A stretch of DNA of 64,000 nt from Rufibacter roseus (GTDB taxonomy: Bacteria; Bacteroidota; Bacteroidia; Cytophagales; Hymenobacteraceae), in assembly GCF_001647285.1 (NCBI RefSeq), contig NZ_LRML01000011.1, positions 1-64,000 of the forward strand, in the 5' to 3' direction. Every line of letters begins with the position of its first letter. The first letter of the stretch is position 1. Made by a program: the position numbers and the translations under genes. The notes under the pieces were generated by a model, which saw only the letters and a list, made by a program, of their open reading frames with translations, had not been told where the DNA came from and did no database searches. Positions 35,968 to 45,045 of this stretch are shown here, in pieces.

Positions 35968-37071
35968 TCAATGGGCAATTGTACTATTTGACCCAGACGG
36001 TAACGGAATGGGCACCCCAGCCGGAACAGGTTCTCCAAACTGAGGGTAGCCGTTTATTGTCCAGGTGAATTTTTGGGCTCTGATATTGCGCTGCCAACCC
36101 GGAGTGGCAGATTTCTTGGCATGGTACAGAATCCAGTCTTCCGTATTGTCCGGTGATTTGGTAAACGAGCAATGCCCTACCCCCAGAACCTGATCTGTTC
36201 CCTGAAAAACAGGGCCGTCAGATTTCTTCCAGTTTTTGGATTGCATAGGATCCATTAGAGTATCTGCCAGAGTTAGCTGCCCCAAACGGTATTCTTTCAG
36301 CCATGATTCACGGGTGGAGTAGATGACAAAAGCCTTCTCGTTCTTCTTCAGTATCTGTGGTCCCTCGTTTAGGTCTAGCTCTCCGCCTGTCTCCCATGTT
36401 TCAGTTGGTGAAGAAATTTTAACTCGGTTGGAGCTGATGGTGTAGGGGTTGCTCATTCTGGCGATAAACAGATGCTGTTTGGTTTTATCAGTTAAGGCGT
36501 TTTCCTCCCAGCCAGACCACACCGCGTACAGCTGCCCGTTCAGGTAAAAAGGAGAAAGATCTATAGCCCATTTCACGGAAGAGGAATCATCCATATTATC
36601 GCCGGTATACAACATCCCCCTGTCTCTGTAAGGGCCGAAGGGACTGTTAGTGGTAGACTCCAAGACCCCTGATCGCTGGTGTATGTAAGGCCCGCCCCTG
36701 ACTTTGCCGGCTGTGTAGTAAATGTACCACTTGCCCTGCAGGTAATGTATTTCCGGCGCCCAAATGTTGTGCGCGTTCCAACCCTCCTCAGGGGCGCTCC
36801 ACACCTGCACTCGCTTACCTAGTTGGGTTAACGTAGAAGATTTTGACACATAGATGCCTCCTCTACCCGCTCCGCAGGAGTAGTACACACTATCCATCTT
36901 GAGAACCCAAGGGTCTGCACCTTCCGCAATGGGGTTAGTAAAAAAACGTGAGGAGTCAACGGCAACAGCCTGGGCATCTGGAGAAGTCACTGGCACAGTC
37001 TGCTGCTTGCAAGACCACAGCCAAACCTGGCATGCAAGAGCTACCCAATAGAACGTACCTGATACCTTCAT
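35968..37071 (-). CDS. GH43 glycoside hydrolase lipoprotein
   Basis: From the ATG at 37071 it has 367 residues with a signal and lipobox (CQVWLWSC, Cys about 20). The upstream TTG-started extension to 37155 is not protein-like. Single-domain GH43 propeller with the triad Asp in GADPWVL, Asp in WAIDLSPF and Glu in LNEGPQI. HNIWAPEIHYLQGKWYIYYT and WNAHN are typical of arabinofuranosidase/arabinanase-type members. The general plan resembles that of the GH43 at 38913, so the two may be paralogues with different linkage preference. It is preceded by a 435-bp gap holding two palindromes and a hairpin. Confidence 0.87.
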   Translation of the reverse strand: MKVSGTFYWVALACQVWLWSCKQQTVPVTSPDAQAVAVDSSRFFTNPIAEGADPWVLKMDSVYYSCGAGRGGIYVSKSSTLTQLGKRVQVWSAPEEGWNAHNIWAPEIHYLQGKWYIYYTAGKVRGGPYIHQRSGVLESTTNSPFGPYRDRGMLYTGDNMDDSSSVKWAIDLSPFYLNGQLYAVWSGWEENALTDKTKQHLFIARMSNPYTISSNRVKISSPTETWETGGELDLNEGPQILKKNEKAFVIYSTRESWLKEYRLGQLTLADTLMDPMQSKNWKKSDGPVFQGTDQVLGVGHCSFTKSPDNTEDWILYHAKKSATPGWQRNIRAQKFTWTINGYPQFGEPVPAGVPIPLPSGSNSTIAH

Positions 37072-37184
37072 TCCTAATGATTTGATGTACTCAACATTGT
37101 TCAACTTTAGCACACGGTCATCGTTGAGTTTTTTGTTATTAGAACTACCCTTCAAATAAGTTTTAGAAACTTGATTTTAATTTG

Positions 37185-37230
37185 CGTCTGTTTTGCACCC
37201 ACTTTTTAAAAAACAGGCGCAAAACAGACG
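37185..37230. repeat. Intergenic palindrome copy 9 (arms CGTCTG/CAGACG)
   Basis: A 46-bp inverted repeat with arms CGTCTGTTTTGC and GCAAAACAGACG around TTTTTAAAAAACAG. Even the core TTTTAGG has changed to TTTTGC, with the matching change opposite. Confidence 0.88.
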
Positions 37231-37383
37231 TAAAGTATATTATGATGTACTTTCACTTCCCAATGACTAATCCAACTGGAAGTACAAAGTAGTTCCCCTA
37301 TAGCACCTGCTGATATCCTAAAGGTGCAAAGCGTTAGAAACCACAATTCTGTTCAGTTCATTAAAATCAGACTAATAATTCAA

Positions 37384-37429
37384 TTTCCGTTTCTGGCTTG
37401 ATTTCTGAAAACCGGGTCAAAAACGGAAA
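37384..37429. repeat. Intergenic palindrome copy 10 (arms TTTCCG/CGGAAA)
   Basis: Arms TTTCCGTTTCTGGC and AAAAACGGAAA surround a TTGATTTCTGAAAACCGG centre. It lies in the same gap as copy 9, between the GH43 at 35968 and the GH172 gene, both on the minus strand. Confidence 0.8.
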
Positions 37430-37539
37430 ATAAATACTTGTGCAGAGTCTAACGAACTGCCACTCATGCAGCCACTGAGAACCTCATAAATTTGCCCTAA
37501 ATTTTTAAAAGTGGAGCAAAAACAACTCTGCTAAAAAGA

Positions 37540-37570
37540 AAGAAGCAAAGCCATATTGGCTCCGCTTCAG
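37540..37570 (-). terminator. Terminator after the GH172 gene
   Basis: On the minus strand the stem GAAGCGGAGCC / GGCTTTGCTTC with loop AATAT is followed by TTCTTTTTAG. It starts 21 bp after the GH172 stop and splits the minus-strand block into at least two transcripts. Confidence 0.7.
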
Positions 37571-37590
37571 TTTTCTACACAAACAAAAAA

Positions 37591-38739
37591 TTAATTTACT
37601 TCCCGCTCGTTTTTAGACGGCAACTTAGGGAACGGAGCATGCGGCTCTGTCTGGTACCAGTACACCACTGAGCTTATGTCTGATTGCTGAGGCAGGTAAC
37701 GGTGTTCACTGCGCCAGCCCAGGTCTTGAATGGTTACCCTTAAATCTTTGTCGAAACGGATAGGATCCATGATATGCCAGCGGTACATTCCAAAACGCTG
37801 CTGTGCGCTATACAAACCATCTGGTCTTATTACCTGGTGTAAACCAGCATAAGCGGTAGAATAAGGTTCATATTGCCGGGTTCTCTTATTCTCAAAGTTG
37901 TATGAACCCAGGAAGTAGTCTTCTGCCCCAGTACCGTTTATGGTTGGCCAATCTTTATCACCGTCCATGTAAAACTTGATTTCGCCTTCGCCCCACCAGC
38001 CGTTGTTGTTCACGCCCCAGGCTATATAAGTACCCACATAGTGGCCTTTCCCTTTTATACCATCAATCAGCGTGTACAGAGACCCTTTTGTTGGATTGCT
38101 ACGGCGAAACTGCGCATGGAAATAAGCAGCATCATCAGGTACTTGCGTCAAAGTGTAATCAACTTGGTAGAACAGGTTCATTCTGTCTGAATTGGTATTC
38201 TCCATCGTGATTTTACATTTCTTCCGGAAGGGCATTACCCAGTAAGAGTTAAATGCGCTGCCCGGGTTTACCTGCACAGGAAGCGAGTTCAGAGGAGCAT
38301 ATTCACCCCAACCCATTCCGAAGAAATCACCTACAGGCACTTCAATAGAAGGCTCTTTCTCATCATCCCAATAAACACGCAAGATAGAGTAGCGCCAGTT
38401 TCCGGTTGGGGTCATCCAGATGTGCTGAATGGCGCCTGGCCCTTCAATCTCAGCCAAGGTCACAGTTTGTCCACCTTCTATCCAAACAAAAGGATTTACT
38501 TTCCAACCAACACCTAATTCTCGGGCCTGATGCCCATGCACCCCTTTTTCAAGAGGCGTCATTCCGCCTTTGCCTTTGCCACCAGTAATGTTCTCTGGGC
38601 TTATAGAACGGGTTTCAGCATTAGACAAGCGGTACAGATTTCCCATGTTCATTTCAAGACCAGAGAAATTACCGACCTTCTGCGCGTAGGCGCTAAATGT
38701 AAAGAGGACTACAGCTAATAATGTAAGCAGGTTTTTCAT
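37591..38739 (-). CDS. GH172 family (DUF2961) glycoside hydrolase
   Basis: From the ATG at 38739 it has 382 residues with a Sec signal peptide (LLTLLAVVLFTFSAYAQ) and no lipobox, so it is periplasmic or exported. Family marks: GPGAIQHIWMT, FFGMGWGEYAPLNSLP, the acidic GTGAEDYFLGSYNFE region that holds a catalytic Glu in characterised members, and AYAGLHQVIR. GH172 contains difructose dianhydride I synthase/hydrolase and exo-alpha-D-arabinofuranosidases, so alpha-D-arabinofuranoside or fructofuranoside cleavage is the likely chemistry. This fits the FucI/FucP/AraB genes of the same locus. Confidence 0.85.
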   Translation of the reverse strand: MKNLLTLLAVVLFTFSAYAQKVGNFSGLEMNMGNLYRLSNAETRSISPENITGGKGKGGMTPLEKGVHGHQARELGVGWKVNPFVWIEGGQTVTLAEIEGPGAIQHIWMTPTGNWRYSILRVYWDDEKEPSIEVPVGDFFGMGWGEYAPLNSLPVQVNPGSAFNSYWVMPFRKKCKITMENTNSDRMNLFYQVDYTLTQVPDDAAYFHAQFRRSNPTKGSLYTLIDGIKGKGHYVGTYIAWGVNNNGWWGEGEIKFYMDGDKDWPTINGTGAEDYFLGSYNFENKRTRQYEPYSTAYAGLHQVIRPDGLYSAQQRFGMYRWHIMDPIRFDKDLRVTIQDLGWRSEHRYLPQQSDISSVVYWYQTEPHAPFPKLPSKNEREVN

Positions 38740-38912
38740 TAGAGTTACTTTGGTTTTGGTAAATTTCATTGTTTGAACAGCCTCAGAAAAGGCATAACCC
38801 TCTCTTCAACAGATGCAGGCACCTGTTCTAAATCATGCTAGCAGGAGACTTGCTGCCATACCGTACCATGACAGCATGAACAGCAATCCTACAATTAACT
38901 AGAGGCAGTTAT

Positions 38913-39986
38913 CTATTTTATTTCGCCAGAGGGTCTGGAAATTTTGGTTCCTACTTTAACAGGCTCTCCAAAGTGTGGGGTTCCGTCTGCATTCCAGGTA
39001 ATTTTCTGGATGCGTGGACTTCGATTATTACCACATCCTTGACCGCTGGCCATGTTGGCGTGGTAAATTATCCAATCTTCAGTTCCGTCCGGAGATTTAA
39101 AGAAGCCATTATGGCCAGGGCCATACGCATTATTTTCACCCTTGGTAGAAAGAACAGGAGTGGCAGTTTTAACCCAGTCAGTTGGGTTCATTGGATTACC
39201 GTTGTCTTTGAGGGTTAGCATACCCAAGGCATAGTGGTCGGTCCAGCAACCGCTGGCTGAGAACACCATGAAAACTTTTCCATCTTTATTCTTGATTACT
39301 TCAGGCCCTTCATTCACTAGTCCGTTCCGCTCCCAATTATAAGTGGGCTGTGAAATCATAACCCGCTCTCCTTCTATTGTCCAAGGATTACTCATTCGGG
39401 CAATATAGATTTGTTGATTACCTGAATTGCTGGAGCTAGCCGTTCTCCAGCCAGACCAAATGAAATACATTTGATCTTCATGCGTAAAGACAGATCCGTC
39501 TATTGCCCACAAATCAGTTGGGTCAGAAATTTTACCTTTAAAGGTCCAAGTACCCGCCAATGGGTTTTCATTAGTATTTTCCAACACATACATTCTGTGG
39601 TTGGCGTCATCCCCGTCATCTGCCGCAAAGTAGATATACCACTTGTTATTAAGCCTATGTATTTCAGGCGCCCATATATTTTTGGAATAAGGGCCGGTGC
39701 TGGGCGGAGTCCATACTGTGACAGGGCTTGCTTTAGACAGTTGGCTTATATATTGGGTCCGGTAAATACCTATTCTGTTGCCCAGGGTATGGGTGTAATA
39801 ATAGAAATTGCCATGATGCACTACCCACGGATCTGGCCCGCTTGGCAAGAGCGGATTAGTGAAAGTAGGATCCTGTTCTGTAGGCGGCGTTGCAGGCCCA
39901 CTAGTTTGGTTATCATCACTTCCACATCCTAAAATGAATAGGACGGCAAAAAGATGTAGAAACAAAAAATTCTTGAACAACTTCAT
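38913..39986 (-). CDS. GH43 glycoside hydrolase lipoprotein, exo-arabinofuranosidase-like
   Basis: From the ATG at 39986 it is 357 residues (an ATG 9 bp earlier is also possible), with lipobox LFILGC (Cys about 21). Single GH43 propeller with the triad Asp in GPDPWVV, Asp in WAIDGSVF and Glu in VNEGPEV. The ending RSPRIQKITWNADGTPHFGE is like that of exo-1,5-arabinofuranosidase-type GH43 members (from memory). The 5' region (39987-40156) has an operator-like TTAATCGTTTAA, so this gene may start its own LacI-controlled transcript that runs on into the GH172 gene. Confidence 0.87.
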   Translation of the reverse strand: MKLFKNFLFLHLFAVLFILGCGSDDNQTSGPATPPTEQDPTFTNPLLPSGPDPWVVHHGNFYYYTHTLGNRIGIYRTQYISQLSKASPVTVWTPPSTGPYSKNIWAPEIHRLNNKWYIYFAADDGDDANHRMYVLENTNENPLAGTWTFKGKISDPTDLWAIDGSVFTHEDQMYFIWSGWRTASSSNSGNQQIYIARMSNPWTIEGERVMISQPTYNWERNGLVNEGPEVIKNKDGKVFMVFSASGCWTDHYALGMLTLKDNGNPMNPTDWVKTATPVLSTKGENNAYGPGHNGFFKSPDGTEDWIIYHANMASGQGCGNNRSPRIQKITWNADGTPHFGEPVKVGTKISRPSGEIK

Positions 39987-40125
39987 AAGCGGCATTTCAT
40001 ATCTTACCTCTGAAATGGATAGCAGAATTACCCTTTAGAGGGTTAGACTTCATGTGAGTGTACTTGACTACTAATCAAGGCACAAGAAATATTATTAATC
40101 TTGATTCTTTAGCAATTTAATAATA

Positions 40126-40140
40126 GTTAATCGTTTAAAC
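40126..40140. promoter_or_regulatory. LacI operator candidate, upstream of GH43
   Basis: GTTAATCGTTTAAAC contains TTAATCGTTTAA, one base off the TTAATCGATTAA operators found near the first lacI gene. It lies 140 bp before the GH43 start on the minus strand. Confidence 0.55.
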
Positions 40141-40156
40141 AAGCTGTTTCTTAGCT

Positions 40157-41368
40157 CTACCTTTTAATTTTTCCTTCCTTCATAAAAATTTCACTATGCC
40201 CGTCACTAAAGTTTCGGGTAGTCACTGCCAGAACAGTGTTTTCATCTTTCAGGAACAAAGAGTTATAGTAGGCACCTTCAGACGAAGGCAGGTTGGGCCA
40301 AGGATATGAAATGTTAGTGAAATTTTTTGCCACACTATTTCCCACCAATACCAGCATAGTTGTTTTCTTCCAGTCTGGAATACTTCTTCCGCCTGCATCT
40401 TGCACCGAAAGTATGGTCTCTCCCGTTGGCAACTGAATAATATAAGGAGCGCCTCCCCAGATGTTTTCAGTGGTTGCCAACCATCTTCTACCGTTTTCAA
40501 GAGAAGCCGGAGCTTTGTATTCCCATTTCGCATCAAGTGAAGACCAGATTATCCAGGGAGATTTAGCTCCTTTTACCTGTTCAATGGGGAATACTATGCC
40601 TTTGTTGTTGTTCAACACTAAGGGTACTGGCATACCGTCGCGCATGTTGGTGGTGTAGGCAACACGCCTAGGTGATCTCCAGGTGTTTCCATTATCTGTA
40701 GAATGCACCATCAATATCTCTTGTTGCTCAGCCGTAGAACCAGGCCCATTCCAGAATCTGGCCTCACTGGCATAAAACAACTCTATTTCTCCACTTGGAA
40801 GCTGAATCATGGCTGGCTCCCAAGAGCGGCCCCTTGCCACAATTTTGGGTGGGCCAAATGTCCACCCGCGGTCGGTGCTCATTCTTATCTGAACATTAGA
40901 ATGGGCGTTGTCATCTGGCCTACCTCTTCCGGCGTAAGCCAACATGACTGATCCATCTTTGAGGACTAATAACTCAGGGTTAGCGAATCCATAATAATCC
41001 GGATGATCATCTGCCACTATGGTTTCAGCGGGAGACCAAGTAACTCCATTATCAATACTTCTTCTAATGGCAATATTATCCCACACATTGTTGATGGGAC
41101 CAAAATGATATGTAAGAAGTAGCGTGTCTCCTTTTACACGATGTATGCGCGGGTATTCTGCAAAATATACTTCATGTGATAATTTTGTAGCCGTGTTACT
41201 CCACTCGATGGTTAACGAAGGTCTGGAATTATCCTGCTCCGGATAATCGTCTTCATGAGCCTGTGATGGCGGTGCTGGTGCCGGATCTTCCTTGTCGCTT
41301 TTACAAGCGGAAAAGGAAAGCAATCCCGCCACTATAAACCAGAATGGTAATTTCTTAAAGTTCATCAT
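40157..41368 (-). CDS. Sialidase-fold six-bladed propeller lipoprotein (GH93-like?)
   Basis: A 403-residue lipoprotein (GLLSFSAC, Cys about 20). It has the BNR/Asp-box repeats of the sialidase fold: SIDNGVTWSP, STDRGWTFGP and STDNGNTWRS, and the fold-typical RIHRVKGDTLLLTYH opening. The neighbours are arabinan-type GH43 enzymes, so an exo-arabinanase of family GH93, which shares this fold, is a reasonable guess. A true sialidase is less likely because no other sialic acid gene is present. Arginine-triad residues cannot be assigned with confidence. Confidence 0.7.
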   Translation of the reverse strand: MMNFKKLPFWFIVAGLLSFSACKSDKEDPAPAPPSQAHEDDYPEQDNSRPSLTIEWSNTATKLSHEVYFAEYPRIHRVKGDTLLLTYHFGPINNVWDNIAIRRSIDNGVTWSPAETIVADDHPDYYGFANPELLVLKDGSVMLAYAGRGRPDDNAHSNVQIRMSTDRGWTFGPPKIVARGRSWEPAMIQLPSGEIELFYASEARFWNGPGSTAEQQEILMVHSTDNGNTWRSPRRVAYTTNMRDGMPVPLVLNNNKGIVFPIEQVKGAKSPWIIWSSLDAKWEYKAPASLENGRRWLATTENIWGGAPYIIQLPTGETILSVQDAGGRSIPDWKKTTMLVLVGNSVAKNFTNISYPWPNLPSSEGAYYNSLFLKDENTVLAVTTRNFSDGHSEIFMKEGKIKR

Positions 41369-41552
41369 GCTACTACTTTACTTTATTCGATATTCCCAAC
41401 TTCTCTTTACAATCTTTTAAGGCTCTAGTTAATAAAGCCGCATTATGCATTACTCCAGCTTTCATCTCCTGATTAACCTACTCAGGCACAAGAGGAACTA
41501 CTTCTACCTAGTTAAGAGATCTTCAAAGACCACACAAAAACTCTTGTTCTTA

Positions 41553-41604
41553 TAAAAAAGAAGAAGCTGGAAAGTTCCTCCACAGGGTACCCTCCAGCTT
41601 CTCT
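41553..41604 (-). terminator. Terminator after the FG-GAP gene
   Basis: Minus-strand stem AGAAGCTGG / CCAGCTTCT with a 23-base loop, followed by TCTTTTTTA. It lies 6 bp after the stop at 41610, so the SusC-SusD-FG-GAP transcript probably ends here. Confidence 0.7.
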
Positions 41605-41609
41605 TTATA

Positions 41610-43412
41610 TTACTGCACTACAATTCTGCGGGTCTCAACAGAACCTTGATTATCTGTTACTTGCATTACATAAATACCAGGTGTCAACTGCAACTGCGCT
41701 GCGCCGCTTGCTGATGTTTCTGTCACAAAGCGTCCGTCAATAGCGTTAACACGCACGTGGTAATTTTTGCCGTTTTCAAACTTAACGTTCACCAAACCTT
41801 GTGAAGGGTTAGGATAAACCGCCATTTCAAACTTAGCTCTGGCATCTTTTGCGCCCAACACGCCGCCTGCCACAGAGAAGCTTTTTTTAGCGAACTGAGA
41901 TCCAACATACGCATTGTCAATGGCCTGTACACCCCAACGGTACTTACCTTCTGGCAGCCCCTTTAAGGTCCAGCTTCTGTTAAGAGCTACATTTCCCATC
42001 TTTTGCATCATCAGCTTACCAGTGGTAGTGTCTGCCATAGCATAAGAAAAGTGTCTTCCGTCTGGGCCCACCACAAATAAGTTATAGCTTAATGAGTTTT
42101 GTGATGTCTTATCATCAGTGGCAGCATCCCAAGTGAAAGTAATGTCGCCGTTTGATCCTAAAGATGCTCTCAAGTTAGCAGGCATACTCGGAGCAGCATT
42201 TGTGGTAGTAGTTGGGTTCTTCACAATTAAGCTCACATTTCTGGCGAAGGCACTTCCTGCTCCATTGTAGTTATTGCCAGAGAAACCGGTCATAATTAAA
42301 TCCAGATCACCGTCATTATCTGTATCGGCTACTTCTATAGCACTTTCAGATACCCCTGGAATTTTCGCATTATCTGCATGGGGAGTAAAAGTACCATTGT
42401 TGTTCAGATAGATATCGGTTGCCTGGCGCCCTTGGTTGTGGCTCCATCCAGTTACTATAATATCAAGGTCACCGTCGTTATCCCAGTCAGCAAACCTTGA
42501 GCCATCGCCCAAGCTAATTTGACGGTAATCCATAAAAATGGCGGCCTCCACAAAAGTACCGTTGTCATTTCTGTAGAGACGGTAGATATTGTCATTGTCT
42601 TCCCCAGAACCTAACCAGCCGTCTCCGTTCAGCAAAATATCTAAATCTCCGTCGCTGTCATAGTCACCCCACGAGTACGAGCCGTTCCCTTTAGGCTGTA
42701 AGCCCAGATTGCGTTCAGTGAACACGCCACTTCCGTTGTTTTCCAATACTCTGGAATAACGAACAGTATTAGGCAGGTTAGCATCATTAGCCGCCATCAT
42801 GAACAAATCCAGATCTCCGTCTAAATCGTAGTCAATAGCCTCTACTATAGGTTCCCAAAGGTCAAAAGCATCGAATTGAGCCGACTCAGTAAATCCGCCC
42901 TGTTTGTTATTGAAGAATATTTTAGACTTGCCACCTTGTTTGTTTCCAAACAGGAAGATGTCTTGGTACCCATCATTATTCAAATCTGCCAACCCTACAG
43001 ACGGAGACATTTGAGGAAGCGTCACGCCTGTAAAAGCAGTAAACACACCAGCAGCATTTGAAGTGAAAATATTTGTGTAAGGGTTTATATTATTAGGCTC
43101 ATGAATACCGGCTTGCGCTAAATCAGGCAGACCATCGCCGTTTATATCACCCCAGCTGTAGGACACGTGCTTAGAACCCATAAAAATAGATTCAGCAGGC
43201 ACAAAATTGCCACTCCCGTCATTCATAAGCAGCATAACTGTTGTATTATGCCCTCCAATTAGTAAATCTATATGGCCATCTCTGTTAACATCAATGGCAG
43301 AGATGTCACCATGTTGCACCTCTAATTCTAAATTCTGAATGGTGAACCCTTGCGCAAAGGCAGCCGCAGAACCAAATAGTCCCAAGCTAAGCAATAGTAA
43401 TTTTCTTTTCAT
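41610..43412 (-). CDS. FG-GAP/VCBS repeat protein with T9SS type A sorting domain
   Basis: A 600-residue secreted surface protein: signal peptide (LSLGLFGSAAAFAQG), seven-bladed FG-GAP/VCBS propeller (about 20-395) with calcium-binding-like acidic repeats (DVNRDGHIDLLIGG, DYDSDGDLDILLNG, DTDNDGDLDLIMTG), a fibronectin-III-like domain (about 410-515) and a type A C-terminal sorting domain (about 528-600, YPNPSQGLVNVKFENG, GIYVMQVTDNQG). It probably binds a glycan or the substrate on the outside of the cell, as the third gene after SusC and SusD. It has no visible catalytic domain. Confidence 0.85.
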   Translation of the reverse strand: MKRKLLLLSLGLFGSAAAFAQGFTIQNLELEVQHGDISAIDVNRDGHIDLLIGGHNTTVMLLMNDGSGNFVPAESIFMGSKHVSYSWGDINGDGLPDLAQAGIHEPNNINPYTNIFTSNAAGVFTAFTGVTLPQMSPSVGLADLNNDGYQDIFLFGNKQGGKSKIFFNNKQGGFTESAQFDAFDLWEPIVEAIDYDLDGDLDLFMMAANDANLPNTVRYSRVLENNGSGVFTERNLGLQPKGNGSYSWGDYDSDGDLDILLNGDGWLGSGEDNDNIYRLYRNDNGTFVEAAIFMDYRQISLGDGSRFADWDNDGDLDIIVTGWSHNQGRQATDIYLNNNGTFTPHADNAKIPGVSESAIEVADTDNDGDLDLIMTGFSGNNYNGAGSAFARNVSLIVKNPTTTTNAAPSMPANLRASLGSNGDITFTWDAATDDKTSQNSLSYNLFVVGPDGRHFSYAMADTTTGKLMMQKMGNVALNRSWTLKGLPEGKYRWGVQAIDNAYVGSQFAKKSFSVAGGVLGAKDARAKFEMAVYPNPSQGLVNVKFENGKNYHVRVNAIDGRFVTETSASGAAQLQLTPGIYVMQVTDNQGSVETRRIVVQ

Positions 43413-43447
43413 AAGTATTGGGTTAAAGGTTATTTAAGAATAAGGCT

Positions 43448-43476
43448 TAGCTATGGAGCCATGGGCCCCATAGCTA
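43448..43476. terminator. Hairpin between SusD and FG-GAP genes
   Basis: Inverted repeat TAGCTATGG ... CCATAGCTA in the 71-bp gap. No clear T-run follows, so it may stabilise an mRNA end or partially terminate. Confidence 0.45.
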
Positions 43477-43483
43477 TTATTTA

Positions 43484-45022
43484 CTACCAGTTTGGGTTTT
43501 GCTCTATGTTTGGATTGATGTCTACGTCACGTTGCGGTATTGGAAGCAGCTCATGCTTACCCACTTCAAACCGAGCGAAGGCTGGATCTCTGTTAGCCAA
43601 CTGCGGGCCTAAATCTCCCCATCTGGCCAAATCATTCCATCTGTGTCCTTCTCCAGCAAGTTCTGTAATCCGCTCATGCTTGATCTGCTCTAAGAATGCA
43701 GTTTGTGACAGATTGGGCTTCACGTCAGTAAGTCTTGCCAGGCCTGCTCTTTGCCTCACCCTGTCTACATACTGATATGCGTCAGTGGTTCTCCCTACCG
43801 CATTTAATGCTTCAGCATACATCAACAGCACATCGGCATACCGAATATAGCGCCAGTTGTTAGGTGAGCGGAAGCCCTCTGTGTTCTGAGTAGCATCGTT
43901 CAGGAACTTCCGGAACCAAACCCGGCTCCGGAAAGGGTGGTTGATGTTATATCTGATTGCCCAAGCCTGACCATATACTCTTGAAAATAAAGGCCCGCGC
44001 ACGTCAGTGGAATCATACAGATAAGTTGCCTCCAATCTCGGGTCTCTCTGATTATTGACAGTTCTTTCTTTCAAAAACTCTCTGGTTCCCCATCTTAGCG
44101 CTTCCGCATCTTCAAAACCAGCAGGCGGCGGCGAGAAAAACTTGGCAATAGAGGTACCATAGTTCTGATCTGGTGTTGCAATATCATTGTCTGTGGTTTC
44201 AACCGGGTTAATGGCAAACTGAATTTCAAAAACAGATTCTCTGTTGTTTTCAGTTGTGCTCAAAAAGTTATCACGGTAGTTAGGCACTAAGCTGTAGATA
44301 TTCCTGCCCTCTCCTTCAACTAACCACTGCAAAGGCGTTAGCGCCTCATCATACTTTCCATCTTGCATGTAGACCTTCGCCAACAAAGCATTTGCGGCAC
44401 CTTTTGTAGCACGCCCCATATCAGCCGGATTGGCATAGGTGGCAGGCAATGCCGCCGCCGCCTCAGTAAGGTCTTTCTGCACCTGTGCCCACACCTGCTC
44501 CTGAGTAGCCTGCTCCGGCACGTCTTCTGGCGATGGTGTCTTAAGCAAGATTGGAACATTACCCCACAAACTAGCTAACTGGTAATAGAAGAGGCCTCTC
44601 AGAAATTTGGCCTCGCCCAGCAGCTGTTGCTTTTTGGTCTCGTCCATCTGAATGCTTGGTACATTGTCTAAAACCTGATTTGCACGGTTTATGCCCACAT
44701 ACAGTTCATGCCATAGAGTGGCAGTTTCCCACAAGTTATAGTTAGGCTGAATAAACTTGTCAATAGCGTTTGCCAATGCAGGGTTTGGGCTGTAGCTAGC
44801 TCCTAGGTCAGACCTAATAATGGTAAGAAAAGGCAACAGTCTAGAGAAGCCTGGCCGGTGAAAGGTACTGTAGACAGCATTTACCCCTTGCTGGGCGTGT
44901 TGGGCATTTTGCCAAAACACCGCAGTAGTTGGTCGGTTAGGGTTATCAATATCTAGATCAGTTTCACAGCTTGAAACTGCCAAACCAGCCGCTAAAAGAG
45001 AATATATAAATAACTTTTTCAT
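43484..45022 (-). CDS. SusD/RagB-family nutrient-binding outer membrane lipoprotein
   Basis: A 512-residue lipoprotein (LAVSSC, Cys about 19) that closes over a SusC channel to capture oligosaccharides. Typical marks: DIDNPNRPTTAVFWQNAQHA, LLGEAKFLRGLFYYQLASLW, and the C-terminal FLEQIKHERITELAGEGHRW NDLARWG block with DVDINPNIEQNPNW at the end. It lies 23 bp after the SusC gene in one operon. Ligand specificity cannot be read, but the adjacent enzymes suggest an arabinose-containing glycan. Confidence 0.95.
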   Translation of the reverse strand: MKKLFIYSLLAAGLAVSSCETDLDIDNPNRPTTAVFWQNAQHAQQGVNAVYSTFHRPGFSRLLPFLTIIRSDLGASYSPNPALANAIDKFIQPNYNLWETATLWHELYVGINRANQVLDNVPSIQMDETKKQQLLGEAKFLRGLFYYQLASLWGNVPILLKTPSPEDVPEQATQEQVWAQVQKDLTEAAAALPATYANPADMGRATKGAANALLAKVYMQDGKYDEALTPLQWLVEGEGRNIYSLVPNYRDNFLSTTENNRESVFEIQFAINPVETTDNDIATPDQNYGTSIAKFFSPPPAGFEDAEALRWGTREFLKERTVNNQRDPRLEATYLYDSTDVRGPLFSRVYGQAWAIRYNINHPFRSRVWFRKFLNDATQNTEGFRSPNNWRYIRYADVLLMYAEALNAVGRTTDAYQYVDRVRQRAGLARLTDVKPNLSQTAFLEQIKHERITELAGEGHRWNDLARWGDLGPQLANRDPAFARFEVGKHELLPIPQRDVDINPNIEQNPNW

Positions 45023-45045
45023 GTAACTCTAATTAAGGGTTCTTA

